Shown in pieces: positions 1-7,811 of a DNA stretch of 32,497 nucleotides (positions within the stretch are counted from its first letter, which is position 1; each line of letters starts with the position of its first letter). The stretch is from Acidobacteriota bacterium. GTDB taxonomy: Bacteria > Acidobacteriota > G020349885. The stretch lies in the NCBI GenBank assembly GCA_020349885.1, contig CP070701.1, positions 1 to 32,497 of the forward strand, read 5' to 3'. Under the pieces are notes generated by a model. That model was not told where the DNA came from. It did no database searches and saw only the letters and a list, made by a program, of their open reading frames with translations. The translations under genes and the position numbers were made by a program.

Positions 1-64
1 TACCCCGAAGTCAAGCATTCGGCGGTCCGGGCGCGCACTCCATCTGGCGCCGACGAGGAAAAGC
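1..64. other. Window edge, no gene called
   Basis: I see no supportable gene in these bases. One plus-strand frame is open but has no start inside the window and runs on into the tRNA, so it cannot be called. The stretch is probably the spacer upstream of the tRNA-Leu promoter. Confidence 0.4.
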
Positions 65-93
65 TTGCCGACTCCCTGAAAATAGGGGATAAT
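65..93 (+). promoter_or_regulatory. sigma70-type promoter of tRNA-Leu
   Basis: A -35 box TTGCCG (65-70) and a -10 box GATAAT (88-93) are separated by 17 bases. The predicted start of transcription, near 100, lies just before the mature tRNA 5' end at 103. Confidence 0.7.
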
Positions 94-102
94 GAAAAGC
101 GT

Positions 103-190
103 GCCGGGGTGGCGGAACTGGCAGACGCAGGGGACTCAAAATCCCCCGGGCCTCGCGCCCATGGGGGTTCGACTCCCCCCCTCGGCACCA
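103..190 (+). tRNA. tRNA-Leu (anticodon CAA)
   Basis: An 88-base class II tRNA that folds completely. The acceptor stem pairs GCCGGGG with CCTCGGC. The anticodon stem GGGGA/TCCCC encloses the loop CTCAAAA, giving anticodon CAA, which reads UUG. A long variable arm, as expected for leucine tRNAs, and a T arm with GTTCGA follow. The 3' CCA is encoded at 188-190. It has its own promoter and terminator, so it is likely a single-gene transcript. Confidence 0.95.
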
Positions 191-200
191 GCCGTGTTTG

Positions 201-223
201 CGGGCAAGGGCCCGGGTTTTTTT
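201..223 (+). terminator. Rho-independent terminator of tRNA-Leu
   Basis: The stem CGGGC (201-205) pairs with GCCCG (210-214) around the loop AAGG. GG and seven T residues (217-223) follow. It lies 10 bases after the tRNA and 30 bases before the next start codon, so it separates the tRNA from the downstream operon. Confidence 0.8.
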
Positions 224-252
224 CGCTACCGAAGGTTCTATCCTAGACCGCC

Positions 253-1089
253 ATGAGCAAGCTGAACTTTCTCACCGCCGGCATTCCCCACAGCGCCAAA
301 GGGGCGAGCGTCCTAGAGGGGCTGCGCGAGGTGAAGCGCCTCGGCCTCGACGGCATGGAGCTCGAGTTCGTCCGGGGCGTGTATATGCGTGAGCCGCAGG
401 CGCGCGAGGCGGCCGGCGTGGCCGAGGGCGAAGGCCTCGCCCTCACCGTCCATGCGCCGTATTACATCAACCTCCACGCGAAAGAGCCGGAGAAGCGCAG
501 GCAGAGCGCCCGGCGCCTGTACGAGGCGGCGCGCATCGGGCGGATGGCCGGCGCGGTGAGCGTCGCGTTCCACGCGGGCTTCTACCTCGGCGACACGGCG
601 GAAAGTACCTACGCGAGCATCCTCGAGGGGACGAGGGCGGTGCGGGAGCGCCTCGAGCGAAACGGGAGCAACGGCGCCGCGCTCGCCCCGGAGCTTACGG
701 GCAAGCCGACGCAGTGGGGCGACCTGGAGGAGTTGCTTCGCCTGAGCCGCGACGTCGAGGGCGTCGCCCCGTGCATCGACTTTGCTCACTGCCACGCGCG
801 CTCGAACGGCAAGCACAACACCTACGAGGAGTTCACGGCCATGCTGAACCGGGTTGAGGAGGAGCTCGGCCGCAGCGCGCTCGAGCGCCTGCACATTCAC
901 GTCGCAGGCATCCGCTACGGCGCCAAGGGCGAGCTCAAACACCTCAACCTCGATGACTCGGACATGGACTACCGCGCGCTCCTGCGCGCCCTGCGGGACA
1001 AGAAGGTCGCGGGCTGGCTCGTGTGCGAGAGCCCGAACATCGAGGACGACGCGCGGCTTCTCAATAGAACCTACGAGGAGCTTTCGTGA
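253..1089 (+). CDS. Endonuclease IV-like TIM-barrel protein (AP endonuclease family 2)
   Basis: A 278-residue protein of the xylose-isomerase-like TIM-barrel/endonuclease IV group. Family members cut DNA at abasic sites using three zinc ions. The expected metal ligands are in order: H67 in VHAPYYINL, H107 in FHAGF, E147 in PELTGK, D176 and H179 in CIDFAHCHA, H214 or H216 in HIHVAG, H230, and E259 in CES. The usual Asp-x-His of Escherichia coli Nfo (D229/H231) is replaced by GELKH, so that Asp is missing and E227 may substitute. The protein resembles the shorter archaeal-type Nfo relatives, so AP endonuclease activity is likely but not certain. Its stop overlaps the moaD start by four bases (GTGA), so it is translated with molybdopterin genes. 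Confidence 0.82.
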   Translation: MSKLNFLTAGIPHSAKGASVLEGLREVKRLGLDGMELEFVRGVYMREPQAREAAGVAEGEGLALTVHAPYYINLHAKEPEKRRQSARRLYEAARIGRMAGAVSVAFHAGFYLGDTAESTYASILEGTRAVRERLERNGSNGAALAPELTGKPTQWGDLEELLRLSRDVEGVAPCIDFAHCHARSNGKHNTYEEFTAMLNRVEEELGRSALERLHIHVAGIRYGAKGELKHLNLDDSDMDYRALLRALRDKKVAGWLVCESPNIEDDARLLNRTYEELS

Positions 1090-1331
1090 AGGTAGACGTA
1101 CGGCTCTTCGCGGCGCTTGCCGAGGCCGCCCGGACGCGCGGCGGGGCGGTGGAGCTTCCCGCGGACGCCTCGGTGCGGAGCGCGTGGGCCGCACTCGTGA
1201 AGGAAAATGGACGCCTAGAGCGCTTCGAGCGCTCCATGCTGTGCGCCGTGAACGCCGAGTACGCGGAGCTCGACGCGCCGCTCCGCGACGGCGACGAGGT
1301 GGCCTTTTTCCCGCCCGTGAGCGGAGGATGA
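1086..1331 (+). CDS. moaD: MoaD, molybdopterin synthase sulfur carrier subunit
   Basis: An 81-residue ubiquitin-like (beta-grasp) protein starting with GTG inside the stop of the upstream gene. It ends in the diagnostic Gly-Gly (VSGG). In the family this C terminus is adenylated by MoeB-type enzymes, thiocarboxylated, and then gives sulfur to precursor Z in the MoaD2-MoaE2 complex. Length is typical. The partner MoaE follows after seven bases. ThiS or another sulfur carrier is the alternative reading, but the adjacent moaE and moaB favour MoaD. Confidence 0.9.
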   Translation: MKVDVRLFAALAEAARTRGGAVELPADASVRSAWAALVKENGRLERFERSMLCAVNAEYAELDAPLRDGDEVAFFPPVSGG

Positions 1332-1338
1332 CGCGCCC

Positions 1339-1758
1339 GTGCACGTGCGGCTGACGACGGAGACGATTTCGCTCGACGCGCTTCGGCGGCGCGTGGCGCG
1401 CCCCGAGGCGGGCGCCGTCGCCGTGTTCGAGGGCGTCGTGCGCAATCACCATGACGGGAAGCGCGTGGACTACATTCACTACGAGGCGTACGACGAAATG
1501 GCCGAAAAAAAGATGCGCGAGATCGTGGAGCGCGCCGCCGAGGAGTTTTCCCTCTGCGACGCGGCCGTGGAGCACCGGACGGGACGCCTCGAGGTGGGCG
1601 ACGTTTCCGTGGCCGTCGCCGTTTCCGCGCCGCACCGCGACGAGGCGTTTCGCGCCTGCCGTGGTATCATCGACGGGATAAAGCGCCTCGTCCCCATCTG
1701 GAAAAAGGAAGGAAACGACGAAGGCGCGGAGTGGGTGGAAGCCCCGCACGGCGGATAA
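1339..1758 (+). CDS. moaE: MoaE, molybdopterin synthase catalytic subunit
   Basis: A 139-residue protein starting with GTG seven bases after moaD. It converts cyclic pyranopterin monophosphate to molybdopterin together with thiocarboxylated MoaD. Family signatures are clear: FEGVVRN near residue 30, HYEAYDEMA near 47-55, HRDEAFRAC near 99-107, and PIWKKE near 119-124, which carries the active-site lysine region. moaA and moaC, needed for the first step, are not in the window and must lie elsewhere. Confidence 0.95.
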   Translation: MHVRLTTETISLDALRRRVARPEAGAVAVFEGVVRNHHDGKRVDYIHYEAYDEMAEKKMREIVERAAEEFSLCDAAVEHRTGRLEVGDVSVAVAVSAPHRDEAFRACRGIIDGIKRLVPIWKKEGNDEGAEWVEAPHGG

Positions 1759-1794
1759 AGTTTTATAGCTTACAAGAAATAAGAAAGGAGTCTT

Positions 1795-2304
1795 ATGGGA
1801 GAAGCGGAACACAAAGAGAAATCCCCCGACCATGTGCGCTGCTACGTGCTGGGCGTAAGCGACACGCGCACCGAAGAGAACGACTTCAGCGGCCAGCTTG
1901 TGAAGGAGCTCCTCAAGGACAACTTCCACAAGGTGGTGGGCTACAGCATCCTCAAGGACGACAAGGCGAAGATTAAGACGGCCGTCAAGAAGCTTGCCGC
2001 CGACGACCGCGTGGAGGTCATCCTGCTCACGGGCGGCACGGGCATCTCGCCGCGCGACGTGACGGTCGAGGCGATCGAGGAAATCTTCGACAAAAAGATC
2101 GACGGCTTCGGGCAGGTTTTTCGCAGCCTGAGCTATGCCGAAGTCGGCCCGGCGGCCATCCTGAGCCGCGCGACGGCCGGCGTCATTCAGCGGAAGGTCG
2201 TGGTGGCCATGCCGGGAGCGCTCGAGGCCGTGCGCCTCGCCATGAACGACATCCTGCTCCCCGAGCTAGGGCACATGGTCTTCGAGGCCGGAAAAGGCTC
2301 TTGA
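1795..2304 (+). CDS. moaB: MoaB/MogA family molybdopterin adenylyltransferase
   Basis: A 169-residue cytoplasmic protein of the MoaB/MogA fold, which adenylates molybdopterin before molybdenum insertion. Visible motifs are the early strand with SDTRTEEND (22-30), the nucleotide-binding TGGTGISPRD (79-88), SRATAG (124-129) and MPG (139-141). It has a strong ribosome binding site (AAAGGAG, seven bases before ATG) and follows moaE after a 36-base gap, so it probably shares the transcript. The length and the absence of a MoeA or MoaC fusion fit stand-alone MoaB. Confidence 0.92.
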   Translation: MGEAEHKEKSPDHVRCYVLGVSDTRTEENDFSGQLVKELLKDNFHKVVGYSILKDDKAKIKTAVKKLAADDRVEVILLTGGTGISPRDVTVEAIEEIFDKKIDGFGQVFRSLSYAEVGPAAILSRATAGVIQRKVVVAMPGALEAVRLAMNDILLPELGHMVFEAGKGS

Positions 2305-2345
2305 CGGATCGGTGTCCCGGCCTTCCGGATTGTGACGGCCCCGCC

Positions 2346-3503
2346 TCAACCTGCGGCGGAGACGATTTCCCGGAACGTTTTTAAGGGCTCCAGCTCGACG
2401 CCGCGGGAGAGGACGCACACCTTGAAGAGGCCGCCCATGCCCGTCGGGTCAAGGAGCGACAGGAGTCCCCGCCGCGCGGGGCCTTGGAATTTTTCGTCCC
2501 GCACGTAGCGCTCGGCGCCCATCGCGAGCAGGAAGGCGCACAGCTCGACGGTACGCGCCTCGAAGCCCCGCGCGCGCGCCGCGTCTTCAAGGTAGCTGAA
2601 ATTGACGCTCGCCGTGATGTCCTTCTCGCCCGCGCGCTCGAGCGGGCGCGCGTCCACCGCGTGGCGGAAGTGGCACTTCAGGGTGCCGAGCCTGCGCACG
2701 GGGGAGTAGAGGGGCTCGGCGAGGTCGCCGTAGTCGAAGACCGCGGCGACGCCGCGCCCCGTCAGCGCCGCGACGTCCCCGAGCCACGCCTCGATCCCCG
2801 GCTCCCGGCTTTCCGGGCTCGAAGCCGGCGCCTCGACGCGCTGCCCCGCCTCCGCGTGCTCGGCGTAGCGTTCGAGATAGCGCCGCAGGGGGCCGTCGTC
2901 CGGGACGGACCGCCACGCTTCGGCGAAAGTTTCTCCCCGAAGCTCGACGTGGAGCGTTTCCCAGCCCCCGTCGTCCCTCCGGCGCGCGACCTCGACGGGA
3001 AAGGAATCGAGGAATTCGTTCGCGAGCACGAGGCAGCACTTGCCTCCGGGCGCGGAGAGAGCGCTTGGAAGCGGGTAGGGGAGCGCATCCGCCGGGAGTC
3101 CTTCCTTCACGAGGGAGGCCGCGCCTTGCGCGGCCGCCGGGTGGTTGTCGACCAGGACGTAGCGCACGGGGCGTGCCGGGGGGGAAAGCGCCCGGAGAAC
3201 GCTCCGTGCCAGCGTTCCCGCTCCGGCGCCGAACTCGTAGAGCGTGTACGACGGGAGTGATGGGGCGAGGCGCTCCGCGAACGCCGCCACGAGCCCTCCG
3301 AACGCCGGCGTCATCTCGGGCGCCGTCACGAAGTCCCCCGCCTGGCCCGTGGGGTGTGCCCCGCGCATGTAGTAGCCGAGCTTCGGATGGTAGAGTGCTT
3401 CGCGCATGAAGCGCGAGAAGGGCAGGGCGCCTTCGCGGCGAATCGCCTCGCGTAGCAGGCGCTCCAGGGCCGCGCCGGCAGGTCTGGAAGGGGAGACGCT
3501 CAT
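2346..3503 (-). CDS. MidA/NDUFAF7-family SAM-dependent methyltransferase
   Basis: A 385-residue protein of the family once called DUF185. Its mitochondrial member NDUFAF7 (MidA) methylates an arginine of a complex I subunit. Bacterial substrates are unknown. Diagnostic features are MREALYHPKLGYYM (33-46), GDFVTAPEMTPAFG (56-69), the SAM-binding glycine loop EFGAGAG (90-96) and LANEFLDSFPVE further on. It lies downstream of the cupin gene on the same strand after 73 bases and converges with moaB. No strong Shine-Dalgarno sequence precedes the ATG. No complex I genes are in the window, so a role there is inference. Confidence 0.88.
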   Translation of the reverse strand: MSVSPSRPAGAALERLLREAIRREGALPFSRFMREALYHPKLGYYMRGAHPTGQAGDFVTAPEMTPAFGGLVAAFAERLAPSLPSYTLYEFGAGAGTLARSVLRALSPPARPVRYVLVDNHPAAAQGAASLVKEGLPADALPYPLPSALSAPGGKCCLVLANEFLDSFPVEVARRRDDGGWETLHVELRGETFAEAWRSVPDDGPLRRYLERYAEHAEAGQRVEAPASSPESREPGIEAWLGDVAALTGRGVAAVFDYGDLAEPLYSPVRRLGTLKCHFRHAVDARPLERAGEKDITASVNFSYLEDAARARGFEARTVELCAFLLAMGAERYVRDEKFQGPARRGLLSLLDPTGMGGLFKVCVLSRGVELEPLKTFREIVSAAG

Positions 3504-3576
3504 TAGTGGCCGCGCCGCAGCGGGGTAAGCATGACGGTACCGCAGGGGGGAAAGGGCCTGGACGCCTCTCGCGCGG

Positions 3577-3933
3577 CTACATCACGTCCAGGTCCATCAC
3601 GTCCGCTTCGCCGAACGAGCGCTTTCGGCGCGACTCGAACTGGAGCGCCACGGCGCCTCGTCCTTTGGCCACGGGGCGCCACCGGGTGCCGCCTTTCGCG
3701 AGGAACGCCTCGCCTTTTTCGAGCGACAGCTGATCGTCTTCCATTTCGACTTCGAGCTCCCCCTCGAGGAGCAGGCAGAACATGTCTTTCTCGTTCTGCT
3801 GGGTTCCGCACTCGCCCTGGTACCGCGCGAGGTAGACCCAGTAGCCGTCGTCCACGAGCGCGACGGGCGTCGGCGCCGAGGGCTTAGAGCCCAACGCTCG
3901 AAACAGCCTCTCGCCCAGGTTGATTTTTTCCAT
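3577..3933 (-). CDS. Small single-domain cupin protein
   Basis: A 118-residue protein with one cupin beta-barrel. The middle carries a pattern close to the two cupin boxes (CLLLEGELEVEMEDD and LEKGEAFLAKGGTRW). It lacks the full set of histidines expected in the first box, so metal binding and enzyme activity are uncertain. The start is supported by GAGGA just before the ATG. The start lies 50 bases inside the end of comF, which implies translational coupling. It may be a ligand-binding or structural cupin; the sequence names no substrate. Confidence 0.75.
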   Translation of the reverse strand: MEKINLGERLFRALGSKPSAPTPVALVDDGYWVYLARYQGECGTQQNEKDMFCLLLEGELEVEMEDDQLSLEKGEAFLAKGGTRWRPVAKGRGAVALQFESRRKRSFGEADVMDLDVM

Positions 3934-4810
3934 CGTGTTCCTCGCTTTCGATGTTCCATGTCCGCGCCACCGTCAGGATTCGGATGCGGCGGGCGCCGCC
4001 GCGCCGGAGAGCGCGTGCGCACGCGCGGGCCGTGGCGCCGGTGGTGTACACGTCGTCGACCAGGAGCACGCTGCGCGGCCGGTTCCCCCGCATGCGCCGC
4101 GTCGGCGCAAAGGCGCGCCGCACGTTGCTCTTCCGCTCCGGAAGCGACAGCCCCACTTGGTTGGTGATGCGCGTATTGCGCAAAAGCTTCGCCGCCAGCG
4201 AGAGCCTCGCCACCAGCGAAAGCTTCTTGCGCAAAAGCGTCTTGAGCAAAAGCCTCGCCATCAGCGAAAGCCTCTTGCGCAAAAACCTCTTGCGCAGAAG
4301 TCTCGCCGCCGGAAGCCCCGCGTCTCGCGCCAGCTCCATGGCCAGGACGCGCACCGGCTCGAACCCGCGCGCCAAGCGCCGCGTCCAATGCGACGGCACG
4401 TAAGTCACTGCGTCCACGTTTTCCAAGATTCCGTGCCGCTCGGCCGCCTTCCGCAGGAACCGCGTCAGCACTCGCCCGGCGGAAAGGTCGGCGCCGTATT
4501 TAAATCCGTGCACCATCGTGCGGAGGCCGTCGCGGTAAAGCCCGAACGAGCGCGCCGCCTCGAAAGGCGGACGTTTGCGAAGGCACTGGCCGCAGTTGCG
4601 ACTTGCTTGCACAAGCAAGTTCGAGCGCGCCGATCCTTCTCCTAGAAACGGCCGACCGCACGCCGCGCACACGGAGCTCAGGATTTCCGGCGCGGCCTCG
4701 CGGCAGGCATAGCAAATCGTCTCGCTCCTAAGGGCCGTGGCGGCACCGCACACCTTGCACTCCACCGCAAAAAGCAGATGCACAAGCGAGTCGACGACGG
4801 CCGCTCTCAT
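3884..4810 (-). CDS. comF: ComF-family phosphoribosyltransferase-like protein with a repeat insertion
   Basis: A 308-residue ComF homologue, longer than the usual 220-250. The N-terminal zinc region shows four Cys pairs (C18/C21, C33/C36, C48/C51, C73/C76). It continues with the family motifs HGFKYG (101-106), P..W..R...RGF near 139-150, RITNQVGLS and ERKSNVRRAF, and the PRPP loop VLLVDDVYTTGAT (248-260). Residues 170-212 are an insertion made of five- and six-residue modules, encoded by a two-module DNA repeat, which interrupts the usual link between the LA..LA helix and the R.T..Q..L motif. A 20-residue C-terminal tail overlaps the cupin gene. ComF proteins act in natural transformation and DNA repair; the biochemical role is unsettled. 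The start overlaps the gpmI stop (ATGA). Confidence 0.87.
   Translation of the reverse strand: MRAAVVDSLVHLLFAVECKVCGAATALRSETICYACREAAPEILSSVCAACGRPFLGEGSARSNLLVQASRNCGQCLRKRPPFEAARSFGLYRDGLRTMVHGFKYGADLSAGRVLTRFLRKAAERHGILENVDAVTYVPSHWTRRLARGFEPVRVLAMELARDAGLPAARLLRKRFLRKRLSLMARLLLKTLLRKKLSLVARLSLAAKLLRNTRITNQVGLSLPERKSNVRRAFAPTRRMRGNRPRSVLLVDDVYTTGATARACARALRRGGARRIRILTVARTWNIESEEHDGKNQPGREAVSSVGL
4175..4303. repeat. Two-module tandem repeat (15-base A and 18-base B units) inside comF
   Basis: Read on the plus strand, eight units follow each other without gaps in the order A B B A A B A A. A is close to CTTGCGCAAAAGCCT (15 bases) and B to CGCCACCAGCGAAAGCCT (18 bases). All units are multiples of three, so the comF frame is kept. 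In the protein (minus strand) A gives RLLRK, RFLRK, RLLLK, TLLRK and KLLRN, and B gives RLSLMA, KLSLVA and RLSLAA. A partial B-like sequence (CGCCGCCGG) follows directly after 4303. Confidence 0.9.
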
Positions 4811-6342
4811 GGAGCTTCCACCAGGGAGGGGGCGGCCATTTCCGGCGGCTGCGGGATCTCGAGGAATTCGAAAAGCGTCGGCGCCACGTTGGCGAGCGTT
4901 CCGCCGTCACGCAGCGAGAATTTCTTTCCCTCCGGCGTTACGGCCACGAAGGGCACGAGACTGGTCGTATGCGCCGTATGCGGGTCGCCGTTTTCGTCCA
5001 CCATGCGCTCGGCGTTGCCATGGTCGGCCGTTACGAAGGCGCTTCCCCCCAGCGCAAGGGCCCGCTCCACCAGCTCGCCCACGTAGCCGTCGACCACTTC
5101 GCAGGCGCGCCGCGCCGCCTCGAAGTCTCCCGTGTGGCCGACCATGTCGGGGTTGGCGAAGTTCACGAGGATGACCTGCTTCTTGGGGCCCTGCTCCAGG
5201 CGCTGCAAGGCCTCCTCGGCAATGCCCCTGGCGCTCATCTCGGGCGCCTCGGCGTAGGTTTTGACCGCGCGGTTCGAGGGCACCAGCACGCGTTCTTCGC
5301 CTGAATACGTCCGCTCTTCGCCCCCGTTTAAGAAATAGGTCACGTGGGCGTATTTCTCCGTCTCGGCCACGCGGAACTGGGGAATGCGGTGGCGGCTCAG
5401 CGTTTCTCCAAAGATCCCCGCGAGCTTCCGCTTTGAATAGGCCGCGGGCAGCGTGAAGCGTTTGTCGTACTCGCTCATGCAGGCGAAGTAGCCCAGGCCG
5501 GGCCGCACGTCCGGGGTGAATTCCTTGAAATCCCCCTCCGTGAACGCGCGCGTGAGCTGGCGGGCGCGGTCTCCGCGGAAGTTGAAGAACACGACCGCGT
5601 CGCCCTCGCCGACGCGGTTTTCCTTCGGGGGGCCCACGACGTGCGGCTTCACGAACTCATCGGTCGTTCCGCCTCGATAGGAGGCGCGCAACGCGTCCAG
5701 CGGGTCGAGCGTCCCGTGCCCTTCCCCCTTGACGAGGGCATCGAAGGCCGCACGCGTGCGATCCCAGCGGTTGTCGCGGTCCATGGCGTAGAAGCGCCCC
5801 ATGAGCGTCGCGAGCGTCCCCACGCCCGTCTCATTCATATAGGAAAGCAGGCGCTCGACGTAGCCCACGCCGCTTTCGGGCGGCGTGTCGCGCCCGTCCA
5901 GAAAGGCGTGGACCGCGACGCGCCGGCATCCCGCCTCCCGGGCGGCCCGAAGCAGTGCCTCGAGGTGCGCCTGGTGGCTGTGCACGCCACCGTCCGAAAG
6001 GAGGCCCATGAGGTGCAGGGCGGCGCCGTCTTCCCGGGCGCAGCGCAGCGCTTCCCGAATCACCGGGTTTTGAAAAAAGGCTCCGCTCTCGATGTCAGTG
6101 AAAATTTGCGTCAAAAGCTGAGGAACCGTGCGGCCCGCGCCGATGTGGAGGTGCCCCACTTCGGAGTTGCCGATGTAGCCGTCGGGAAGGCCCACCGCCA
6201 GCCCGGATGCCGTGAGAAGCGTCGAGGGATAGCGATCCGAAAGGCCGTACACGTGGCGCGGGTTCGCGGCCAGCACGGCGTTGTGGCGCGTCTCCTCACG
6301 CCATCCCCACCCGTCGAGGACGATGAGGAGGCAGGGGTACAT
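4807..6342 (-). CDS. gpmI: 2,3-bisphosphoglycerate-independent phosphoglycerate mutase
   Basis: A 511-residue glycolytic enzyme interconverting 3- and 2-phosphoglycerate with two manganese ions. The start is placed at the ATG giving MYPCLLIVLDGWG, the canonical family N terminus. The frame stays open further upstream, but that extension lies inside the preceding gene. Active-site serine S60 sits in GNSEVGHLHIGAGR, FLDGRDTPPES is the conserved substrate loop, and TADHGNAE near residue 440 holds metal ligands. The start follows the lapB stop after eight bases and the stop overlaps comF by four, so it is within an operon. Full length with no missing motif. Confidence 0.96.
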   Translation of the reverse strand: MYPCLLIVLDGWGWREETRHNAVLAANPRHVYGLSDRYPSTLLTASGLAVGLPDGYIGNSEVGHLHIGAGRTVPQLLTQIFTDIESGAFFQNPVIREALRCAREDGAALHLMGLLSDGGVHSHQAHLEALLRAAREAGCRRVAVHAFLDGRDTPPESGVGYVERLLSYMNETGVGTLATLMGRFYAMDRDNRWDRTRAAFDALVKGEGHGTLDPLDALRASYRGGTTDEFVKPHVVGPPKENRVGEGDAVVFFNFRGDRARQLTRAFTEGDFKEFTPDVRPGLGYFACMSEYDKRFTLPAAYSKRKLAGIFGETLSRHRIPQFRVAETEKYAHVTYFLNGGEERTYSGEERVLVPSNRAVKTYAEAPEMSARGIAEEALQRLEQGPKKQVILVNFANPDMVGHTGDFEAARRACEVVDGYVGELVERALALGGSAFVTADHGNAERMVDENGDPHTAHTTSLVPFVAVTPEGKKFSLRDGGTLANVAPTLFEFLEIPQPPEMAAPSLVEAP

Positions 6343-6350
6343 GGGTCGGC

Positions 6351-7727
6351 CTAGGTGCCCGAGGCGGCCGAGTAAACCGGCGCTTCGGCAAGGCCCATTT
6401 CGTCGGGCGTGAGCTCGGTGCGAAAATCGAGCTCTGTGCTTCCCCATGTGCGGCAGCGCTCGCATCGGTCGCTCCAGGATTCGCTGGAGGCTCCGCAGCT
6501 TCGGCACACGTACTGAAGGGCAAGGACGCCGCTTTCTTCGATGACGCGCTTGTAGCTTTCGAGCGCCTCCGGAAGCGCGCCCCGACGCTCCCGGAGCTTT
6601 CCCATGAAGTAGTGAAAGGTGGGGGAGTGGGACACGCGCGACTCGATGGTGCGAAACTGCTTGTAGGCTTCGTCCATCATTTCGAGCCGGTGATAGAGCC
6701 TGCCCAAAAGGAATTGAGAGAGCACGTTGTTCTTCTCCGAGGCTGCGATCCCGCGAAACGCTTCGAGTGCCTTGTCCGGGCGCTCGGTGGCGAGGAAGTG
6801 TTCTTCCAGCATGGGGAGAAAGGCGAGCGATCCCGTGACGCGCATCCCCTCAACCCACGTTTCGACGCCTTCGCCCTCGCGGCCGAGGAACATCCGGGCT
6901 TTTCCCAGGGCGACATACGCGGGCGCGAATTTCGGCTGCTCCTTCACGAGCCGGCGAAGAATTTTTTCCGCTCCCTTGAAATCCTTGGCCTCGATGAGCG
7001 CCGTTGCCTTGCAGTAGGGAAGCACGTACTGGCACTCGGGGCGCGGGTCATCGCGGCGCTCCGACTCGGCACGCTTCTGGATCTGCTCGTACACGTCCTG
7101 CGCGCGGTCCCACTCTCCCGCCGCCATGTGGATGTCCAGCAGGAGCAGATTTCCCTCCTCCCATCGCGCCGGGTGCTGCTTGAGCGCGTGGCGCATCGTG
7201 TCGACCGCCTCGTCGCGGCGTTCGAGCGCCATGAGATCACGCGCGATTTCAACTTGGGGCGCCCAAGCCTCTGGGGTTTGCGCGAGAAGTATCTGATGCT
7301 CCCGAAGCGCTTCCTCGGCCCGCCCTTCCAAGCGGTGCACGTGCCCGAGCCACAGGCGGGCGCGCGGATGGTCGGGTTGAGTACGTAGCGCGTCCGCCAG
7401 AAGGCGCTTTGCGTCCGCGAGCCGCGCTTCCATGATGGCGTCCATCGCGGCGAACGTGAGGGCGTCGGCGCGGGCGGCCTCCTTCTTGCCCACGCGGCCT
7501 CGCCACTTGCCCGCGAGCGCCTCGGCCTCCCGAAGACCCAGCATGATGACCGAGACAAGAAGACCGAGCACGAACGCCAGGATGATCACCAGAAGCGTCG
7601 GCATGCGGTAGACGCCAAAGAACTCGAATTCTTGCCCCAGGATGTTCCGGTTGGCGTCGGCGATGAAGGCAAGCACGACCAGAATCGCCAAAAGAAGAAT
7701 GAGCTTAACCGTAGTCCAAGGACGCAT
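6351..7727 (-). CDS. lapB: LapA-LapB fusion: membrane-anchored TPR protein with rubredoxin-type zinc domain
   Basis: A 458-residue inner-membrane protein. Residues 1-70 look like LapA (DUF1049): a first membrane helix (about 7-24), the Asn-rich turn and Phe motif, then a second helix beginning MPTLLVIILAFVLG. Residues 90-400 are TPR-like helical repeats. The C terminus has C408, C411, C422 and C425 in the pattern CRSCG...CERCRTW, matching the rubredoxin-like domain of E. coli LapB (YciM). LapB controls LpxC turnover and LPS assembly with FtsH. In E. coli, LapA and LapB are separate neighbouring genes; here they appear to be one chain. It heads the gpmI-comF-cupin run and has its own promoter. 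Confidence 0.85.
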   Translation of the reverse strand: MRPWTTVKLILLLAILVVLAFIADANRNILGQEFEFFGVYRMPTLLVIILAFVLGLLVSVIMLGLREAEALAGKWRGRVGKKEAARADALTFAAMDAIMEARLADAKRLLADALRTQPDHPRARLWLGHVHRLEGRAEEALREHQILLAQTPEAWAPQVEIARDLMALERRDEAVDTMRHALKQHPARWEEGNLLLLDIHMAAGEWDRAQDVYEQIQKRAESERRDDPRPECQYVLPYCKATALIEAKDFKGAEKILRRLVKEQPKFAPAYVALGKARMFLGREGEGVETWVEGMRVTGSLAFLPMLEEHFLATERPDKALEAFRGIAASEKNNVLSQFLLGRLYHRLEMMDEAYKQFRTIESRVSHSPTFHYFMGKLRERRGALPEALESYKRVIEESGVLALQYVCRSCGASSESWSDRCERCRTWGSTELDFRTELTPDEMGLAEAPVYSAASGT

Positions 7728-7751
7728 CTCGTATTACACTCTCACCCAAGG

Positions 7752-7781
7752 AGTATATCGCAAACGTGGCAAAAAAGCCAA
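7752..7781 (-). promoter_or_regulatory. Promoter of the lapB-gpmI-comF operon
   Basis: Reading the minus strand, TTGGCT (7776-7781) and TATACT (7752-7757) are 18 bases apart. Predicted transcription starts near 7745, about 18 bases before the lapB ATG. Confidence 0.55.
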
Positions 7782-7811
7782 AGCGGTTCGTTTTTTTGGC
7801 GCAGAGGATTT

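Noticed and set aside
313-1929. A 538-codon minus-strand frame opposite the Nfo-like gene, moaD and moaE
   Set aside because: The plus-strand genes carry diagnostic motifs; the antisense product is Arg-rich with no fold signature.
4175-4303. CRISPR array
   Set aside because: There are no spacers; units of 15 and 18 bases follow directly and are in frame in comF.
6343-6507. N-terminal extension of GpmI by 55 residues
   Set aside because: The extension lies inside the end of lapB and would precede the canonical MYPCLLIVLDGWG start.
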